DNA of 24,412 nucleotides from NCBI GenBank assembly GCA_030849065.1, contig JASAON010001424.1, forward strand, positions 1 through 24,412, given 5' to 3'. Each line of letters starts with the position of its first letter. The first letter of the stretch is position 1. A model generated the notes under the pieces. That model made no database searches. It was not told the origin of the DNA and saw only the letters and a list, made by a program, of their open reading frames with translations. Positions 8,901 to 17,742 of the stretch are shown in pieces. Origin of the DNA: Jaenimonas drosophilae. Lineage: Eukaryota > Euglenozoa > Kinetoplastea > Trypanosomatida > Trypanosomatidae. The position numbers and the translations under genes are program-made.

Positions 8901-11321
8901 ATGGTCCAATCATCGAAGGAGGAGGCGGAGGAGGTGGCACAACGTGTTGCTGGTGCCGCCCCATTTGCTCAGCAAGTGATGCGCGACATGCGCGCTGTTG
9001 CACGCTTCCTCGCCTCGCTGCGTGAGATGCACATTGATGAAGGTTGTGGAGCTGAGATGCTGAGATGCATCGCGGATGGTCAGTCACCGGCGGAGTCGCT
9101 CTATCGCAGCCCGCAGAAGATGATGAAGGCTGATGGCACCAACAACACGACGAACACGCGTGCGGATGCGCAACATCGCATTGCCATGAAGCGTAGCTTC
9201 GTTCTGAATGCGGTGGAGGCTGCACTTCAGAACAACTCCGGCACCAACAACACCAATATGATGATGAGCAATCGGCCATCCTTGATGCGTGAATCAACGA
9301 GCATGCGAGGACGAGCAAGCGTGGAGGCAGAGGAAGAGGAGGAAGAGGCCGTTGTTGTGGCAGATGCCTTTGATGATGAAGCCATGATGATGCATGATGA
9401 GCTGCATCCACGTGGACGTACCCAACAACAACAACGTGCGTCAGAGGCTGGGATGATTGATTCCGACAACCGCTACGCCACACGTGGTGGCAGCCAACAC
9501 CAACATCCTCAACATGATGCACGCAGACGAGTGTATGCATCAACCACGAGCCCACTGCCCGTTGCGCGGCCACTGCAGCTCTCCGCATCACCCATCTCTC
9601 CGAGCCACGACGAAGATGCCACTACACCACCACAAGATGATCATGATAATCATCATCATCATCGTCAGATTCCCTCGCCAGACTCATCGCCCATCATTCA
9701 TGTGCCAGAAGGAGCTCAAGCTGCTCGACGCATCTACGACGAGGACGAAAATGATTCACGTCACTCCCCACACACACAACACAATCACCACCAACATCAT
9801 CATCATCAACACTCTGGTGTGTTGGATAGCGCAGAGTCGGCGAGCACGATGGCCTACGACCCTTCACAACCGCCAAAAGATCGCAGCATGACGGCCATCC
9901 CGAGCGGTGGCGCATCCAACGCACACATACACAGCATCGATCGCGGTGTTGTGCTGGAAGTTGGCCAACAAGGAAGACGAAGTAGAAGCATCGTTGGCGG
10001 TGATGATGATGATGATGATGATGATGTGGTTGATGCGGATTCTGCGCTCTCTCCGCTGCGTTCGCGTGAGGCAGCGATGCGGCCCACGTTGCCACCTACA
10101 GCATCCTCCGCCACGACGTCGGTACGTCCAAGCTCGCGCACACGCAGAGATGATGATGATGATGATGATTATGACAACCCCGCTCTAAACTTCTTTGAGA
10201 GTAGCGGAACCTTTGCGGGAGATGCTGGCCTACCAACATCATCATCATCATCACCATCCAACAACAACCACAACACATCTGCATCATCTGCCACGCATCA
10301 TCATCATCCTCCTCCTGCACCTATGCATGCCAACAACACCAACAACAACACAATGACCTCCATGCACGCAGGAGGACCTCCGCAGCTCCAACGCTCGAGC
10401 ACCGCCAGCCCCATCCTGCCATCTGACAGCAGCAGCGCTCACTTTTTTTCAAGCGCGGGGAATTCACGCGACATCTCGTCGCATGCGTTGCCGCCGCCAC
10501 GACGTCTGTCGCGAGATGCATCCGCGAGCGGCACCGCCCCGCCACCATCTCTTGGTGAAACACAGCGGCATCCATCTCCACCAACATCAACAACACCAGG
10601 ATTGCACGATCAGGATGTTTTGACGGGTGAAGTCAGTCCTGGATCTCGTGAAGCAACGGCATCTCCACAACGTGATGATGTGCGGAGTATGAGTCCGCCA
10701 CAACGACGCCCAGACGTGATTGATGCGCATGCACCATCATCATCATCACCAACAACAACAACCACATCTACATCAGCACCACTTGGTCTTCCTCAGCCTG
10801 CGTCGGGTACGCCAACGTTGTTGCAGATGCCACAACCGGCAGAAGCACTGCCCATGGCACCTCCATCACAATCACTCAGCCGCCCACAATCACGCAGCAA
10901 CAACAACAACAATCATGATGTTATGGATGGAGGTGCGCACTCACAACGTCGTGCTGTGCCTGCCGAAGCGCCAACGACGCAGCCGCCGCGCATCAACGAG
11001 GACGAACCTGCGGCGATGATGATGAGCGGGCGGCCTCCTCTGCCGCCATCATCATCAGCATCTACACCAACTACATCATCACCTACAACAACAACAACAA
11101 CACATGTACGGCAGCCACGTGCATCTTCAGCAGATGATGATGATGATGAGCCAAAGCCAAAGCCGCAAACGTCTGCGCCGGTTTCAGCGCGTCGCGGAGG
11201 TTCAACGGCGTCGTCCTCCGCGCGCTCGTCGTGTGAATCCGGCGATGATGCGCAGCGCAAAGAAAACGTTGCACGCATCCTGGAAAAGTTTCGCGCCAAG
11301 AAGGCGGCAAGCCAGTCGTAG
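5937..11321 (+). CDS. Large low-complexity coiled-coil protein, 1,794 aa, function unknown
   Basis: I recognise no family. The frame is open from 5895, but the first ATG is 5937 (MRSPSARMPEDL); the GTG at 5922 is not a credible eukaryotic start. The N-terminal third is disordered, with a Gln run at residues 24-32 and four polyproline runs (near 105-115, 204-213, 231-239 and 399-407) of the type bound by profilin, SH3 or WW domains. A heptad-rich coiled coil spans about 688-858 and resumes at about 905-1031, pointing to self-association or scaffolding. The rest is disordered again, with Glu, Asp and His runs and Asp stretches near 1356 and 1405. It ends in a basic helix (VARILEKFRAKKAASQS). 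KEN tripeptides occur at 561-563 and 1775-1777, and RRxS-type sites are frequent. There is no formin FH2, kinase or membrane segment. A cytoskeletal or cell-cortex scaffold is a guess. Confidence 0.85.
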   Translation: MRSPSARMPEDLRQSRLLMEFQAQQQQQQQQQRHAPRANVYEHGEPRSLFNRERSSANTAAPYSGARPPPSMSGLHSVDDATGEVYSVRSSSRLTSSSQEDVVTAPLPPPPPPPRGRRLGIDVDGDDHHHHDDSGRMYMRGDTELQIPSPYRMRTEGSHARLPTQTLMADDVVETPWNSREKQRGTNNLNVRRCCSNSPRRGRAPPPPPPPPPTYTSSSSALLSPRAAAAAPPPPPPPEGRGPTSSRRSSMAPPTTHNAHVRERAYSPSQWTSVVPSADFDPRHQRGARRPVLTPPAPSAHTTRTTTTTTPPAADVRCVASSWEEAQREVRDSRNTSVNGDDDEVERRGGWRSWALEVNDRRLSEWQRGESLLLRRTSSSCSAMDVGGTRQRRGSWGAAPPPPPPPSATAATAAARMTMDASRRASSTASSCWAQPIQQQQQQNGGATSRRYALLAPPAQMDVRDEVVPPMEATALSFTTAASASRSPTHRRPGSASNNNNKINAPFTSPTLSRPVSPAHPYGGMPVYATSRTTAMRSLSLNQRASNNNTKTSSSSPQEMKENSPSVGVFFDDEPDKEALRALLLVARPSITTTTTTSNTTNNNNNVVVASTTISAAPVVGDVPRTSSAHNMGGTQSPDVLAKELVDDLPTKPSQQQQQQQQHNYHPRVSLEDLQRRDDVDDDLHHQLHAAQEKAEALARHLVKAMTDKRALQTNVLKLEELVEESSCEVGRLQRVVDAQQEEVRTSSGMEAALRAKEREVAVCDDEISRLTSMMDSHLARGVGVIDASSAMLVSQEVEAAMAEIGISHVAQREAEGRADQLAAELEVAVRQIHSLDEQLAEMERAATSQRLHEVRACLAVDANGDGGRSMSSNNNNNRGDAIPLPTSADASEWPVAARRAVARLVSYAEGLLQQNAQSARTSSREVHHLHARVDELRKDVAEQRAEAALATDACSNLRQEHHNLGRQSHAMMSALNDVRHGAQLVSEMVQSSKEEAEEVAQRVAGAAPFAQQVMRDMRAVARFLASLREMHIDEGCGAEMLRCIADGQSPAESLYRSPQKMMKADGTNNTTNTRADAQHRIAMKRSFVLNAVEAALQNNSGTNNTNMMMSNRPSLMRESTSMRGRASVEAEEEEEEAVVVADAFDDEAMMMHDELHPRGRTQQQQRASEAGMIDSDNRYATRGGSQHQHPQHDARRRVYASTTSPLPVARPLQLSASPISPSHDEDATTPPQDDHDNHHHHRQIPSPDSSPIIHVPEGAQAARRIYDEDENDSRHSPHTQHNHHQHHHHQHSGVLDSAESASTMAYDPSQPPKDRSMTAIPSGGASNAHIHSIDRGVVLEVGQQGRRSRSIVGGDDDDDDDDVVDADSALSPLRSREAAMRPTLPPTASSATTSVRPSSRTRRDDDDDDDYDNPALNFFESSGTFAGDAGLPTSSSSSPSNNNHNTSASSATHHHHPPPAPMHANNTNNNTMTSMHAGGPPQLQRSSTASPILPSDSSSAHFFSSAGNSRDISSHALPPPRRLSRDASASGTAPPPSLGETQRHPSPPTSTTPGLHDQDVLTGEVSPGSREATASPQRDDVRSMSPPQRRPDVIDAHAPSSSSPTTTTTSTSAPLGLPQPASGTPTLLQMPQPAEALPMAPPSQSLSRPQSRSNNNNNHDVMDGGAHSQRRAVPAEAPTTQPPRINEDEPAAMMMSGRPPLPPSSSASTPTTSSPTTTTTTHVRQPRASSADDDDDEPKPKPQTSAPVSARRGGSTASSSARSSCESGDDAQRKENVARILEKFRAKKAASQS
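6006..6035 (+). repeat. CAA repeat encoding polyglutamine
   Basis: Mostly uninterrupted CAA codons giving the Gln run close to the N terminus of the 1,794-residue protein. Using only CAA rather than a CAA/CAG mixture indicates expansion by DNA slippage rather than selection for Gln by codon. Confidence 0.85.
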
Positions 11322-11332
11322 ATGATGATGAT

Positions 11333-11360
11333 GGTGATGATGATGAGCATCATCATCGCC
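11333..11360. repeat. GAT/ATC hairpin just after the 11321 stop
   Basis: Bases 11333-11345 pair with 11348-11360, thirteen positions with one G-T wobble, so the whole element is almost a perfect inverted repeat. It starts 12 bases after the stop codon and could fold in the 3' untranslated region. A role in mRNA 3'-end formation or stability is only inference. Confidence 0.7.
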
Positions 11361-11550
11361 ATCACAACAACGCCACCACTGCTTAGACTAGATGAAACAA
11401 CAACAACAACAACGTGTACGTTTATGTCTTCGTCTTATACTGTGTGTGTAGGCGTACATCTCCACATACATCATCTGCAACATCATCACTGTACTACTTC
11501 TGTATATAATATAAATGGATGAATTGCTGTCAGTGCCACAACAACACCAT

Positions 11551-11596
11551 CATCCTCAACTACTTCTTCTTCATCTTCATCATCTTCTTCTTCAAG
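11551..11596 (+). promoter_or_regulatory. Predicted trans-splice acceptor of the 11645 gene
   Basis: A CT-rich tract runs to AG at 11595-11596, and the next ATG is 11645, giving a short 48-base 5' untranslated region. The tract lies inside the longest open frame and would encode a Phe/Ile-rich segment, so using this acceptor excludes the upstream ATG at 11519. Confidence 0.6.
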
Positions 11597-11644
11597 CACA
11601 CGTTTGTGGCGTGCATCGTTGTTGGTGTTGCTGATCATCGCACA

Positions 11645-14458
11645 ATGACAAACACACCTCCCGCGATGAGCTCCAAGGCGTACCAGCCACACAGCTCACC
11701 CTATCTGCTCACGCCAATGGAAGACCTCTTCAGCGATGTTGATGAAGATGATGGCCAACCACATCATCATGTGGTTGATGTGCAACACGCACCAACACAT
11801 GCTGCGCACACGCCCATCCCATCAAGATCTGACTTGTACGGCGCACGTCGCGCACAGACATCCTCTGCCACAACACGCAAGAACATCATCCACTCACCAA
11901 CACCAACACCACCACCAACTACATCCAGTGTTGTTGTACCTGCATCATCTTCATCATCATCATCGGTTGATGCTCATGTCTTGATTGCACGTGAGGCCGT
12001 CGAGCAACGTCTGGAGGCGACGGAGGAGCTCTTCGATGCACGTGTACGTGCCATTGATGAAACATTTGCGCATGCCGGCAAACACATCGTTGATCGTGAT
12101 GATCTCATTCACGTGTTGCAGAAGCAGGTGGCTGACCTTCACGCACAGCTACGACGTGCAGCATCTGCGCAACCATCGCAAGCGCACGCCGCACCCAACG
12201 CACATCGATGGACGAGGATGACCAACAAAACATCTCCAACCACAACAACAACAACAACAACAACAACACGAGATGTTGTGGTGAATGCTCCGGCGCCATT
12301 ATCATCATCTCCTCGTCACGTAGCTCATGATGATGATGATGACGTGGATTCACTTCATCAACGTGTGCGTTTCTCGCGTAGCACACCTCCGTTGAGATCA
12401 TCCAGAACAAAGACGGAAGTGATTGGAGCATCATGCACTTCACGCAAACATCATCATCGTGATGATGTTGGTGATGATGATGAAGATGCCGCACACAACA
12501 ACAACAACAACAACAAGTCTTCCAAGCAAACCATTGAGCTCCTCACGCAACAACTCCGTGATAGTGAACGACGTCGTCGTCGGGACAAGAAGTCCATGAC
12601 GCAACACATTCACAAACTACAAAACACATATCAAGAACAACTACAACAGCTTCATGATGATGCAGAGCGTGTGGCACAACAACGTGCGGAGCGGCAACGT
12701 GGTGATGCATCGCTGGAGCACCTCCGCGGCGAAGCAGAGGCACACGCATTATCGTTGCAGATGGAGTTGGATGATCAACGTACGCAACACACCACGTTGA
12801 TGGCACACATGCGCGCAGAAAACACACAACTTCGCGAACGTGTGGCGTCAATGGAGATGAGTCTCGTACGTTTGCTGCGGCTGATGTCTGCGGTGCCATC
12901 GTTGAAGAAGATGTTGTCATGGAACGAAATTGATGCAAGCTTTGCGTTTGTGGGATATACACCAACCAACAACATTCATGATGATGATGATGATGATGAT
13001 GATGATGTGCATGTGCGTGCCAACACAACAGGTCTCGTGGATGGGGTCTACGGAGGCACCACCTCCGCCACAGACACCAAAAACATTTGGCTCAACAACA
13101 ACACCAACAACATGAATGTGTTGCACGGCTTGGTGGATGAGGTGAGTGCCATCACACGTGCCCGCCGAATGAAGCTACAACGGCACGAGTGTGCTGCTCA
13201 GCTCCCGTCTGGCGAGGATGTGTTGGCGTGCCGTCAACGTGAACGTGATTATTGGGTGCCACGTGCGGCATTTGATGTGGCACAAGTCTTTCGTGACACG
13301 TCCTGTCGGGATGTTCCGATGTCTGACTTTTACAACTTCTTGTTGGCTCTGAATCGGGTGTGGGGTGATCGTGTACGTGAGCGTGTGGACGTGCTCAGAC
13401 GTGAGGTGAAGGAGCTCAAGCAGAAGCACATCATCTCTGCTGTTGCACGTGATGCGGAGGAGGAAAAGATGAAGATGATGATGCAACAACAACAACAACA
13501 ACAACATCATCAGCAGCATCATGGTCAAGCTGCCACATTGATTGATGTGGATGCTGATGGTATTCGCGCAGAGTTGGATGAGCTACGCAGCATTGTGCGT
13601 ACTACCATCTCCAGCCGTCGTACGTTGGCACTGATTCGTCGCTATGATCATCTTTTGCGTCGAGCATGTGGATGGAAACGTACTACAGATGCAGTAGCAA
13701 CACAGCAACAACAACAACAACAACACGTTCATATAGATGCCATGATGTATGACAACATCATTCGTCCTGCACATCTTCGTACGCATGATGAACGGCGCGG
13801 ATCCATGTTAGGTGCAACAGCCTCCAAAGCGCGCACAACGCAACGGCACGTCGCTGCGTGCTCCGACGACGATGAAGATGCAGAGTGGATAGATGATGAT
13901 GATGATGATGATGATAATGAATACCAACAACAACAACAACAACATCATCATCATCGTCGTCGTCGTCGTCCTCGTCACCGCGATGCACGCAACACGCAAC
14001 AGGCTGAGTCCAGCGTTGAAGCTCTTCTTTGCATCGTGGAGCACACGTGCGAACGTGTACGTGTTGTCAGCGGCGATTTTGATGAGCAACTCCGCGCGGG
14101 TTGTGATCGTCTTCGCCACCTCACCGAGCACATATCCCAACTACTTCGCACAGCACACAACAACAACAACAACACAGTTGGTGGCAGCTCCAACACTTCT
14201 GGTGTGGCAACAACGGAGATGGGCGCGCGTGTAGCACCTCTACAGCAGGAGATATCCGCACTACTTCGGCAGAAGTACAGCACTCGTGCAGCACCAACAC
14301 CAACACCAACATCATCAACGTACACGGACGAAGTGTTGTTGGTGTGTGGTGAGGTGTTGCACATCATCTCTGCCTTGGTGCGCGAGTCGGCAGAAGCGGA
14401 GGAGGCCATTCGTCTCGTGGCGGAGGATGCGATGGTCGAGGCGGAGCACATTGGCTGA
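11645..14458 (+). CDS. Coiled-coil protein, 937 aa, function unknown
   Basis: No family recognised. The start is set at 11645 (MTNTPPAMSS), the first ATG after the predicted acceptor. Starting at 11519 would add 42 residues that are the translated pyrimidine tract. Coiled coils lie at about 107-172 and, longer, at 293-415, the latter opening with a basic stretch RRRRRDKK. Two low-repeat islands look folded: about 415-439 (including SWNEIDASFAFVGY) and about 534-596, a helical region with Trp, Phe and a run ending in RREVKELKQKH. Between them are Asp, Gln, Asn and His runs, including Asp stretches near 446 and 750. The C terminus, about 782-937, is helical and acidic. The pattern resembles basal-body, flagellar or cytoskeletal coiled-coil proteins common in kinetoplastids, but no diagnostic motif supports that. 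It follows another large coiled-coil gene, and the two could be related in role. Confidence 0.83.
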   Translation: MTNTPPAMSSKAYQPHSSPYLLTPMEDLFSDVDEDDGQPHHHVVDVQHAPTHAAHTPIPSRSDLYGARRAQTSSATTRKNIIHSPTPTPPPTTSSVVVPASSSSSSSVDAHVLIAREAVEQRLEATEELFDARVRAIDETFAHAGKHIVDRDDLIHVLQKQVADLHAQLRRAASAQPSQAHAAPNAHRWTRMTNKTSPTTTTTTTTTTRDVVVNAPAPLSSSPRHVAHDDDDDVDSLHQRVRFSRSTPPLRSSRTKTEVIGASCTSRKHHHRDDVGDDDEDAAHNNNNNNKSSKQTIELLTQQLRDSERRRRRDKKSMTQHIHKLQNTYQEQLQQLHDDAERVAQQRAERQRGDASLEHLRGEAEAHALSLQMELDDQRTQHTTLMAHMRAENTQLRERVASMEMSLVRLLRLMSAVPSLKKMLSWNEIDASFAFVGYTPTNNIHDDDDDDDDDVHVRANTTGLVDGVYGGTTSATDTKNIWLNNNTNNMNVLHGLVDEVSAITRARRMKLQRHECAAQLPSGEDVLACRQRERDYWVPRAAFDVAQVFRDTSCRDVPMSDFYNFLLALNRVWGDRVRERVDVLRREVKELKQKHIISAVARDAEEEKMKMMMQQQQQQQHHQQHHGQAATLIDVDADGIRAELDELRSIVRTTISSRRTLALIRRYDHLLRRACGWKRTTDAVATQQQQQQQHVHIDAMMYDNIIRPAHLRTHDERRGSMLGATASKARTTQRHVAACSDDDEDAEWIDDDDDDDDNEYQQQQQQHHHHRRRRRPRHRDARNTQQAESSVEALLCIVEHTCERVRVVSGDFDEQLRAGCDRLRHLTEHISQLLRTAHNNNNNTVGGSSNTSGVATTEMGARVAPLQQEISALLRQKYSTRAAPTPTPTSSTYTDEVLLVCGEVLHIISALVRESAEAEEAIRLVAEDAMVEAEHIG

Positions 14459-14487
14459 TGCACCAACAACAACAACACACGTACGTA

Positions 14488-14503
14488 CATCATCATGATG
14501 ATG
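14488..14503. repeat. 16-bp CAT/ATG palindrome after the 14458 stop
   Basis: A perfect 16-bp palindrome of CAT and ATG units, 30 bases after the stop codon. It resembles the elements found just after the stops at 11321 and 23529. Confidence 0.75.
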
Positions 14504-14505
14504 AA

Positions 14506-14523
14506 TGTGTGTGTGTGTGTGTG
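14506..14523. repeat. TG dinucleotide microsatellite
   Basis: Nine TG units in the spacer, immediately after the 16-bp palindrome. Confidence 0.9.
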
Positions 14524-14614
14524 CAACCAACGAAATAGAGCAACGTTGATCAAGATGGAGCCATCATGGCATTGTTCCGTCCTTAGATTTTCATCAAGCG
14601 AGCTACAACACAAC

Positions 14615-14644
14615 ACGTACGTGTACGTGTACGTGTACGTGTGT
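14615..14644. repeat. ACGTGT hexanucleotide repeat
   Basis: About four units of the type GTACGT/GTGT in tandem. The hexamer GTACGT recurs singly through coding and non-coding parts of the window. Confidence 0.85.
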
Positions 14645-14740
14645 GGCACGCGAGCATCAACGTGGATGCTTCATCAACAACAACAAAATACGTGAGCTCT
14701 TCTGTTTCTTGTTGGTGTGCATCATTCATCATCAAATTGT

Positions 14741-14770
14741 TGCCTCACTCGTTTCATTTTCTTCACGTAG
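14741..14770 (+). promoter_or_regulatory. Predicted trans-splice acceptor of the LRR gene
   Basis: A T/C-rich tract ending in TAG, with AG at 14769-14770. The first ATG downstream is 14807, leaving a 36-base 5' untranslated region, the shortest in the window. Confidence 0.6.
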
Positions 14771-14806
14771 CGCTGCCACACACACACACACAAGAATACC
14801 AAAGCG

Positions 14807-17446
14807 ATGAAGGAAGAAGAAGTGCGTGCTGCTTCGTTGCTGCATGTAGCAGGATTCCTCCTCACGCGATCATCATCATCATCATCATCATCATCATGTA
14901 CGTGTGTGTGGAGCTTTGCTGCGGCACATCCGCTCGCTCGTCTGGCGCATGAGTACGTTGAGGCATCCGCGTTGGTGTACCACCACAAGGCGAGATCAGC
15001 CACGCCCATCATGTGCAGCACGCACGATGATGTTGATGATGCGCTGACCTCACGTCTTGCTGCTGCGGGTACGCCGCTATCCACGTGGCAGACGAAGGTG
15101 TTTGGAGGGGATGGATCCTTATGTGGTGGCACACGTCTTGGCAAGCTCTTCACGGGACTCGTCATCCTACCAGCATCTTCATCACAACAACAACAACAAC
15201 AGCCCTACCTCTTTGCACCAACCACCGCCACACGCGGTATGTTGTGTCTTCCTGAAGCAGCACAGTTTGATGTTGAGCATCATTTGGATGATGCACGTCC
15301 CTACATTCACGAAGATCATCTCCGTGGTGACCATGTACCAAAAACAGCAACAACAACATACTTGGCCTCCCTCATTGATCGTGGAGATGAAGATGATGAT
15401 GATGATGAAGATGAGCGCATCCACGTGATGCGCTATGTTGTGCTGGGTGATGAGATTGCCCTTCACTCGTCCATGATGATGATGTGCGGATGGTGGTTGC
15501 GTCGCCCGATTGCGCACACCGCCATCCACGCCATGATGAACGTGATGATGAAGAGGCCCCAACGCACACGTGAGCTCTCTCGGCGTACTCTTCACGCACC
15601 GCTCATCGTGAAGATGGCAGCGGATGTGTTCCAGCCTCCGCCTGTGCTGCAGCGAGTGATGCGCGGGACGTGCGCGATCGCCGCACGCACAACGACGTGG
15701 ATGCCCGAAGAGCTCCAACAAAACATTCACGCACGTCTTGCACGCATCTCTGCACGTGTAGGTGGCCCATCATCATCATCATCACCATCATTGCGTACAT
15801 CTCCAGACGGTAGTACATCATCATTATCAACGTGGGTGTGGCGATGGCTGAGTTGGTGGACGATCATCGTGATGATGTCGTTTGGTGCGGTGAGCTGCAT
15901 CCTTCCACGCATAAACGTCGGTGCCACAACACATGTTGCTGCAGTACTACACAACAACGTGGCTTCTACGAATGGTGATGATGACGATGATGATGCTGAT
16001 GATGGTGCGTATCGATGGATGCATCAGCTTGGCCATCACTATGGTGGTGGATGGATTGCCGCGCTCGACGTCAGCCACACATCGCTGCGTGCAGAACATG
16101 TGTTGGCATACGTTGATGGAGCTGAACGATCATCATCACTCACCGGGCCGACCACACTTCGTGCGTTGGACCTCGCGGGTTGTCAGGAGCTTCATCATCC
16201 GTGCACCTCACGTACAGCTCAACGCTGTGCCATGAAACTGTTGCGCGAGGAGGGCGTGGAGGTGTTGGATGATGATGATGATGATGTACCTCGTACTTGT
16301 GTAGTTGGTGTTGCGTTGGCAGCCTTGTCAGCGCACGGACTACGTTGGCTCGCTGCCTCGGGTGCCTCGCTGACCAACGATGCGATGTGGTGGCTCGGCC
16401 ATTGCACGCTGATGAATGTGGTGCGCCAGACGTTGCTGGAGCAGCACTCTTCATGTGTGCCGCGGCAAATCATATCTGCTAGACGTGGAGGAGCTCGGAA
16501 GGTGGAGCTGCTTCTCTCCACGCCATCACCATCTTCATCATCATCATCATCGGCCACTGTTGCCATCTCATCACGTCGCTGTGCAACGAGTGCGTTGATG
16601 GCGATGGACTTAATGTGTTGCGTGCGCATCACCGACGTCAACGCACTGGCCTACCTCCCCGCACTTCGCCAGCTCCTCCTCAGCTTCTCTGGCGTAGATG
16701 ATGTTGGCATCCAACACCTCCACGGTTCGTTGCTGCCTGAGTTTGGCGTATGTACGTCTGACAAGAAGAGTGATGATGATCATGGTGATGTCGTGCGAAT
16801 ACAACCACATGATCTTGCCGCGCTGCGTGCGTTGGTGCAGCAGCGCTGCGCAGGCCATCTGTATCATCTCGATCTCTCCTCATGCACCAACATTGAGGAC
16901 GTACATCACGTGTTGCTCCTCAACACGCTCGAGTACATCAACGTGAGCCAAACACGTGTACGAGAGCTGGGCTGGAGCAACAGCAGCAGCACAACACAAG
17001 TCTCTCATCATCCACTTCGTGTGGTGATTGCAGAGCTCTGCGATGTGGTTCATCACCTCAACGGCCTCGCACAACTTACGCGGTTGCAACGTTTGTACGT
17101 ACGAAGTGGAGGCCTCGCCGAGGACGGTCTGCGTGTATTCGCGCGCACCAACTCCAGCGTGGAGGTGCTTAATCTGAGCTACTCCGACAAGATTCATTGC
17201 GTGAGTTGTCTTGCCTCCTTAACCAGCTTGCGTGTGCTCAACTTGGATAGCACGGAGCTCACCCCAGACGGTGTGCGTGGGCTTCAAGAACATTGTGCCA
17301 CGATGTTGTTGCACGTCTCGCTTCTTGACTGCCCCGACTTGCTCCCGCCATCGCTGCCGAGCGAGGCGAATCAAGCACAACGCCGGCATGCGCATGAGGA
17401 GCTCGCTGGTCAGGCGTGGCCACCCTCGGTGACGTTGCGTTTGTAG
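14807..17446 (+). CDS. Leucine-rich repeat protein with a predicted membrane segment, 879 aa
   Basis: The C-terminal half carries degenerate leucine-rich repeats, the usual fold for protein binding. Repeat-like units are LRALDLAGCQEL (451-462), LRQLLLSFSGV (620-630), LYHLDLSSCTNI (685-696), LEYINVSQTRV (708-718), LQRLYVRSGGL (760-770), VEVLNLSYSDKI (785-796), LRVLNLDSTELTPDGV (808-823) and LLHVSLLDCPDL (834-845). The LxxLxLxxC form resembles the cysteine-containing, F-box-associated class. The N terminus (about 6-60, leucine-rich helix, then CVWSFAAAHPLARLA) loosely recalls an F-box interrupted by a Ser run, but this is weak. A Trp-rich hydrophobic stretch at 343-366 could span a membrane, placing the repeats on one side; a buried helix is the alternative. 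Asp runs at 196-200, 391-396 and 488-493 and Ser runs interrupt the repeats. LRR proteins are abundant in kinetoplastids; the partner is unknown. Confidence 0.82.
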   Translation: MKEEEVRAASLLHVAGFLLTRSSSSSSSSSCTCVWSFAAAHPLARLAHEYVEASALVYHHKARSATPIMCSTHDDVDDALTSRLAAAGTPLSTWQTKVFGGDGSLCGGTRLGKLFTGLVILPASSSQQQQQQPYLFAPTTATRGMLCLPEAAQFDVEHHLDDARPYIHEDHLRGDHVPKTATTTYLASLIDRGDEDDDDDEDERIHVMRYVVLGDEIALHSSMMMMCGWWLRRPIAHTAIHAMMNVMMKRPQRTRELSRRTLHAPLIVKMAADVFQPPPVLQRVMRGTCAIAARTTTWMPEELQQNIHARLARISARVGGPSSSSSPSLRTSPDGSTSSLSTWVWRWLSWWTIIVMMSFGAVSCILPRINVGATTHVAAVLHNNVASTNGDDDDDDADDGAYRWMHQLGHHYGGGWIAALDVSHTSLRAEHVLAYVDGAERSSSLTGPTTLRALDLAGCQELHHPCTSRTAQRCAMKLLREEGVEVLDDDDDDVPRTCVVGVALAALSAHGLRWLAASGASLTNDAMWWLGHCTLMNVVRQTLLEQHSSCVPRQIISARRGGARKVELLLSTPSPSSSSSSSATVAISSRRCATSALMAMDLMCCVRITDVNALAYLPALRQLLLSFSGVDDVGIQHLHGSLLPEFGVCTSDKKSDDDHGDVVRIQPHDLAALRALVQQRCAGHLYHLDLSSCTNIEDVHHVLLLNTLEYINVSQTRVRELGWSNSSSTTQVSHHPLRVVIAELCDVVHHLNGLAQLTRLQRLYVRSGGLAEDGLRVFARTNSSVEVLNLSYSDKIHCVSCLASLTSLRVLNLDSTELTPDGVRGLQEHCATMLLHVSLLDCPDLLPPSLPSEANQAQRRHAHEELAGQAWPPSVTLRL

Positions 17447-17450
17447 TTGG

Positions 17451-17470
17451 TGTGTGTGTGTGTGTGTGTG
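17451..17470. repeat. TG dinucleotide microsatellite
   Basis: Ten TG units starting five bases after the LRR stop codon. Confidence 0.9.
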
Positions 17471-17606
17471 GGAAAGGGGGTGGAGGGAGCCACGTGCATC
17501 GCCATCTCTTCCATCTACGCACCCAACACAACTATCGTCATTCTGGAAAGTGTGTTGTGTGCTCCACGTATGAATCTTGGCTCATCATCTCCCCACACAC
17601 GTTTGC

Positions 17607-17742
17607 ATCATCATCATTTTCTTCATCATTTTGCTACTAGCCTAGGAATCTAGCATTGTTGGTATTGTGTGTTCTGTGCGAACGTGTGTGTGTGTGTGCT
17701 TGACGTACTCCGCTCATCCCCTACCACAACACCATCACCCAG
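17607..17742 (+). promoter_or_regulatory. Predicted trans-splice acceptor region of RPN11
   Basis: Two candidates. One is a T-rich tract ending in TAG, with AG at 17639-17640. The other is a C-rich tract ending in CCCAG, with AG at 17741-17742. With either one the first ATG downstream is 17813, so the protein start does not depend on the choice. Confidence 0.45.

Larger units (their letters stand above)
11322..11644 (+). other. Spacer between the 5937 and 11645 genes
   Basis: A 323-base spacer. It begins with a GAT/ATC hairpin directly after the stop, then has a CAA run near 11396-11411, an AT-rich stretch at 11502-11514 and the pyrimidine tract and AG that serve the next gene. The frame of the next gene stays open through its last 126 bases, but that part reads as a translated pyrimidine tract. 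Confidence 0.65.
14459..14806 (+). other. Spacer between the 11645 and 14807 genes
   Basis: A 348-base spacer with a CAA run, a 16-bp ATC/GAT palindrome at 14488-14503, a TG run at 14506-14523, an ACGTGT repeat at 14615-14644 and the acceptor for the LRR gene. No ATG occurs from 14669 to 14806. No gene seen. Confidence 0.65.

Noticed and set aside
11519..11644. N-terminal hydrophobic extension of the 11645 gene that looks like a signal anchor
   Set aside because: The Phe/Ile-rich segment is the translated pyrimidine tract. The predicted acceptor AG at 11595-11596 lies inside it, and the next ATG is 11645.
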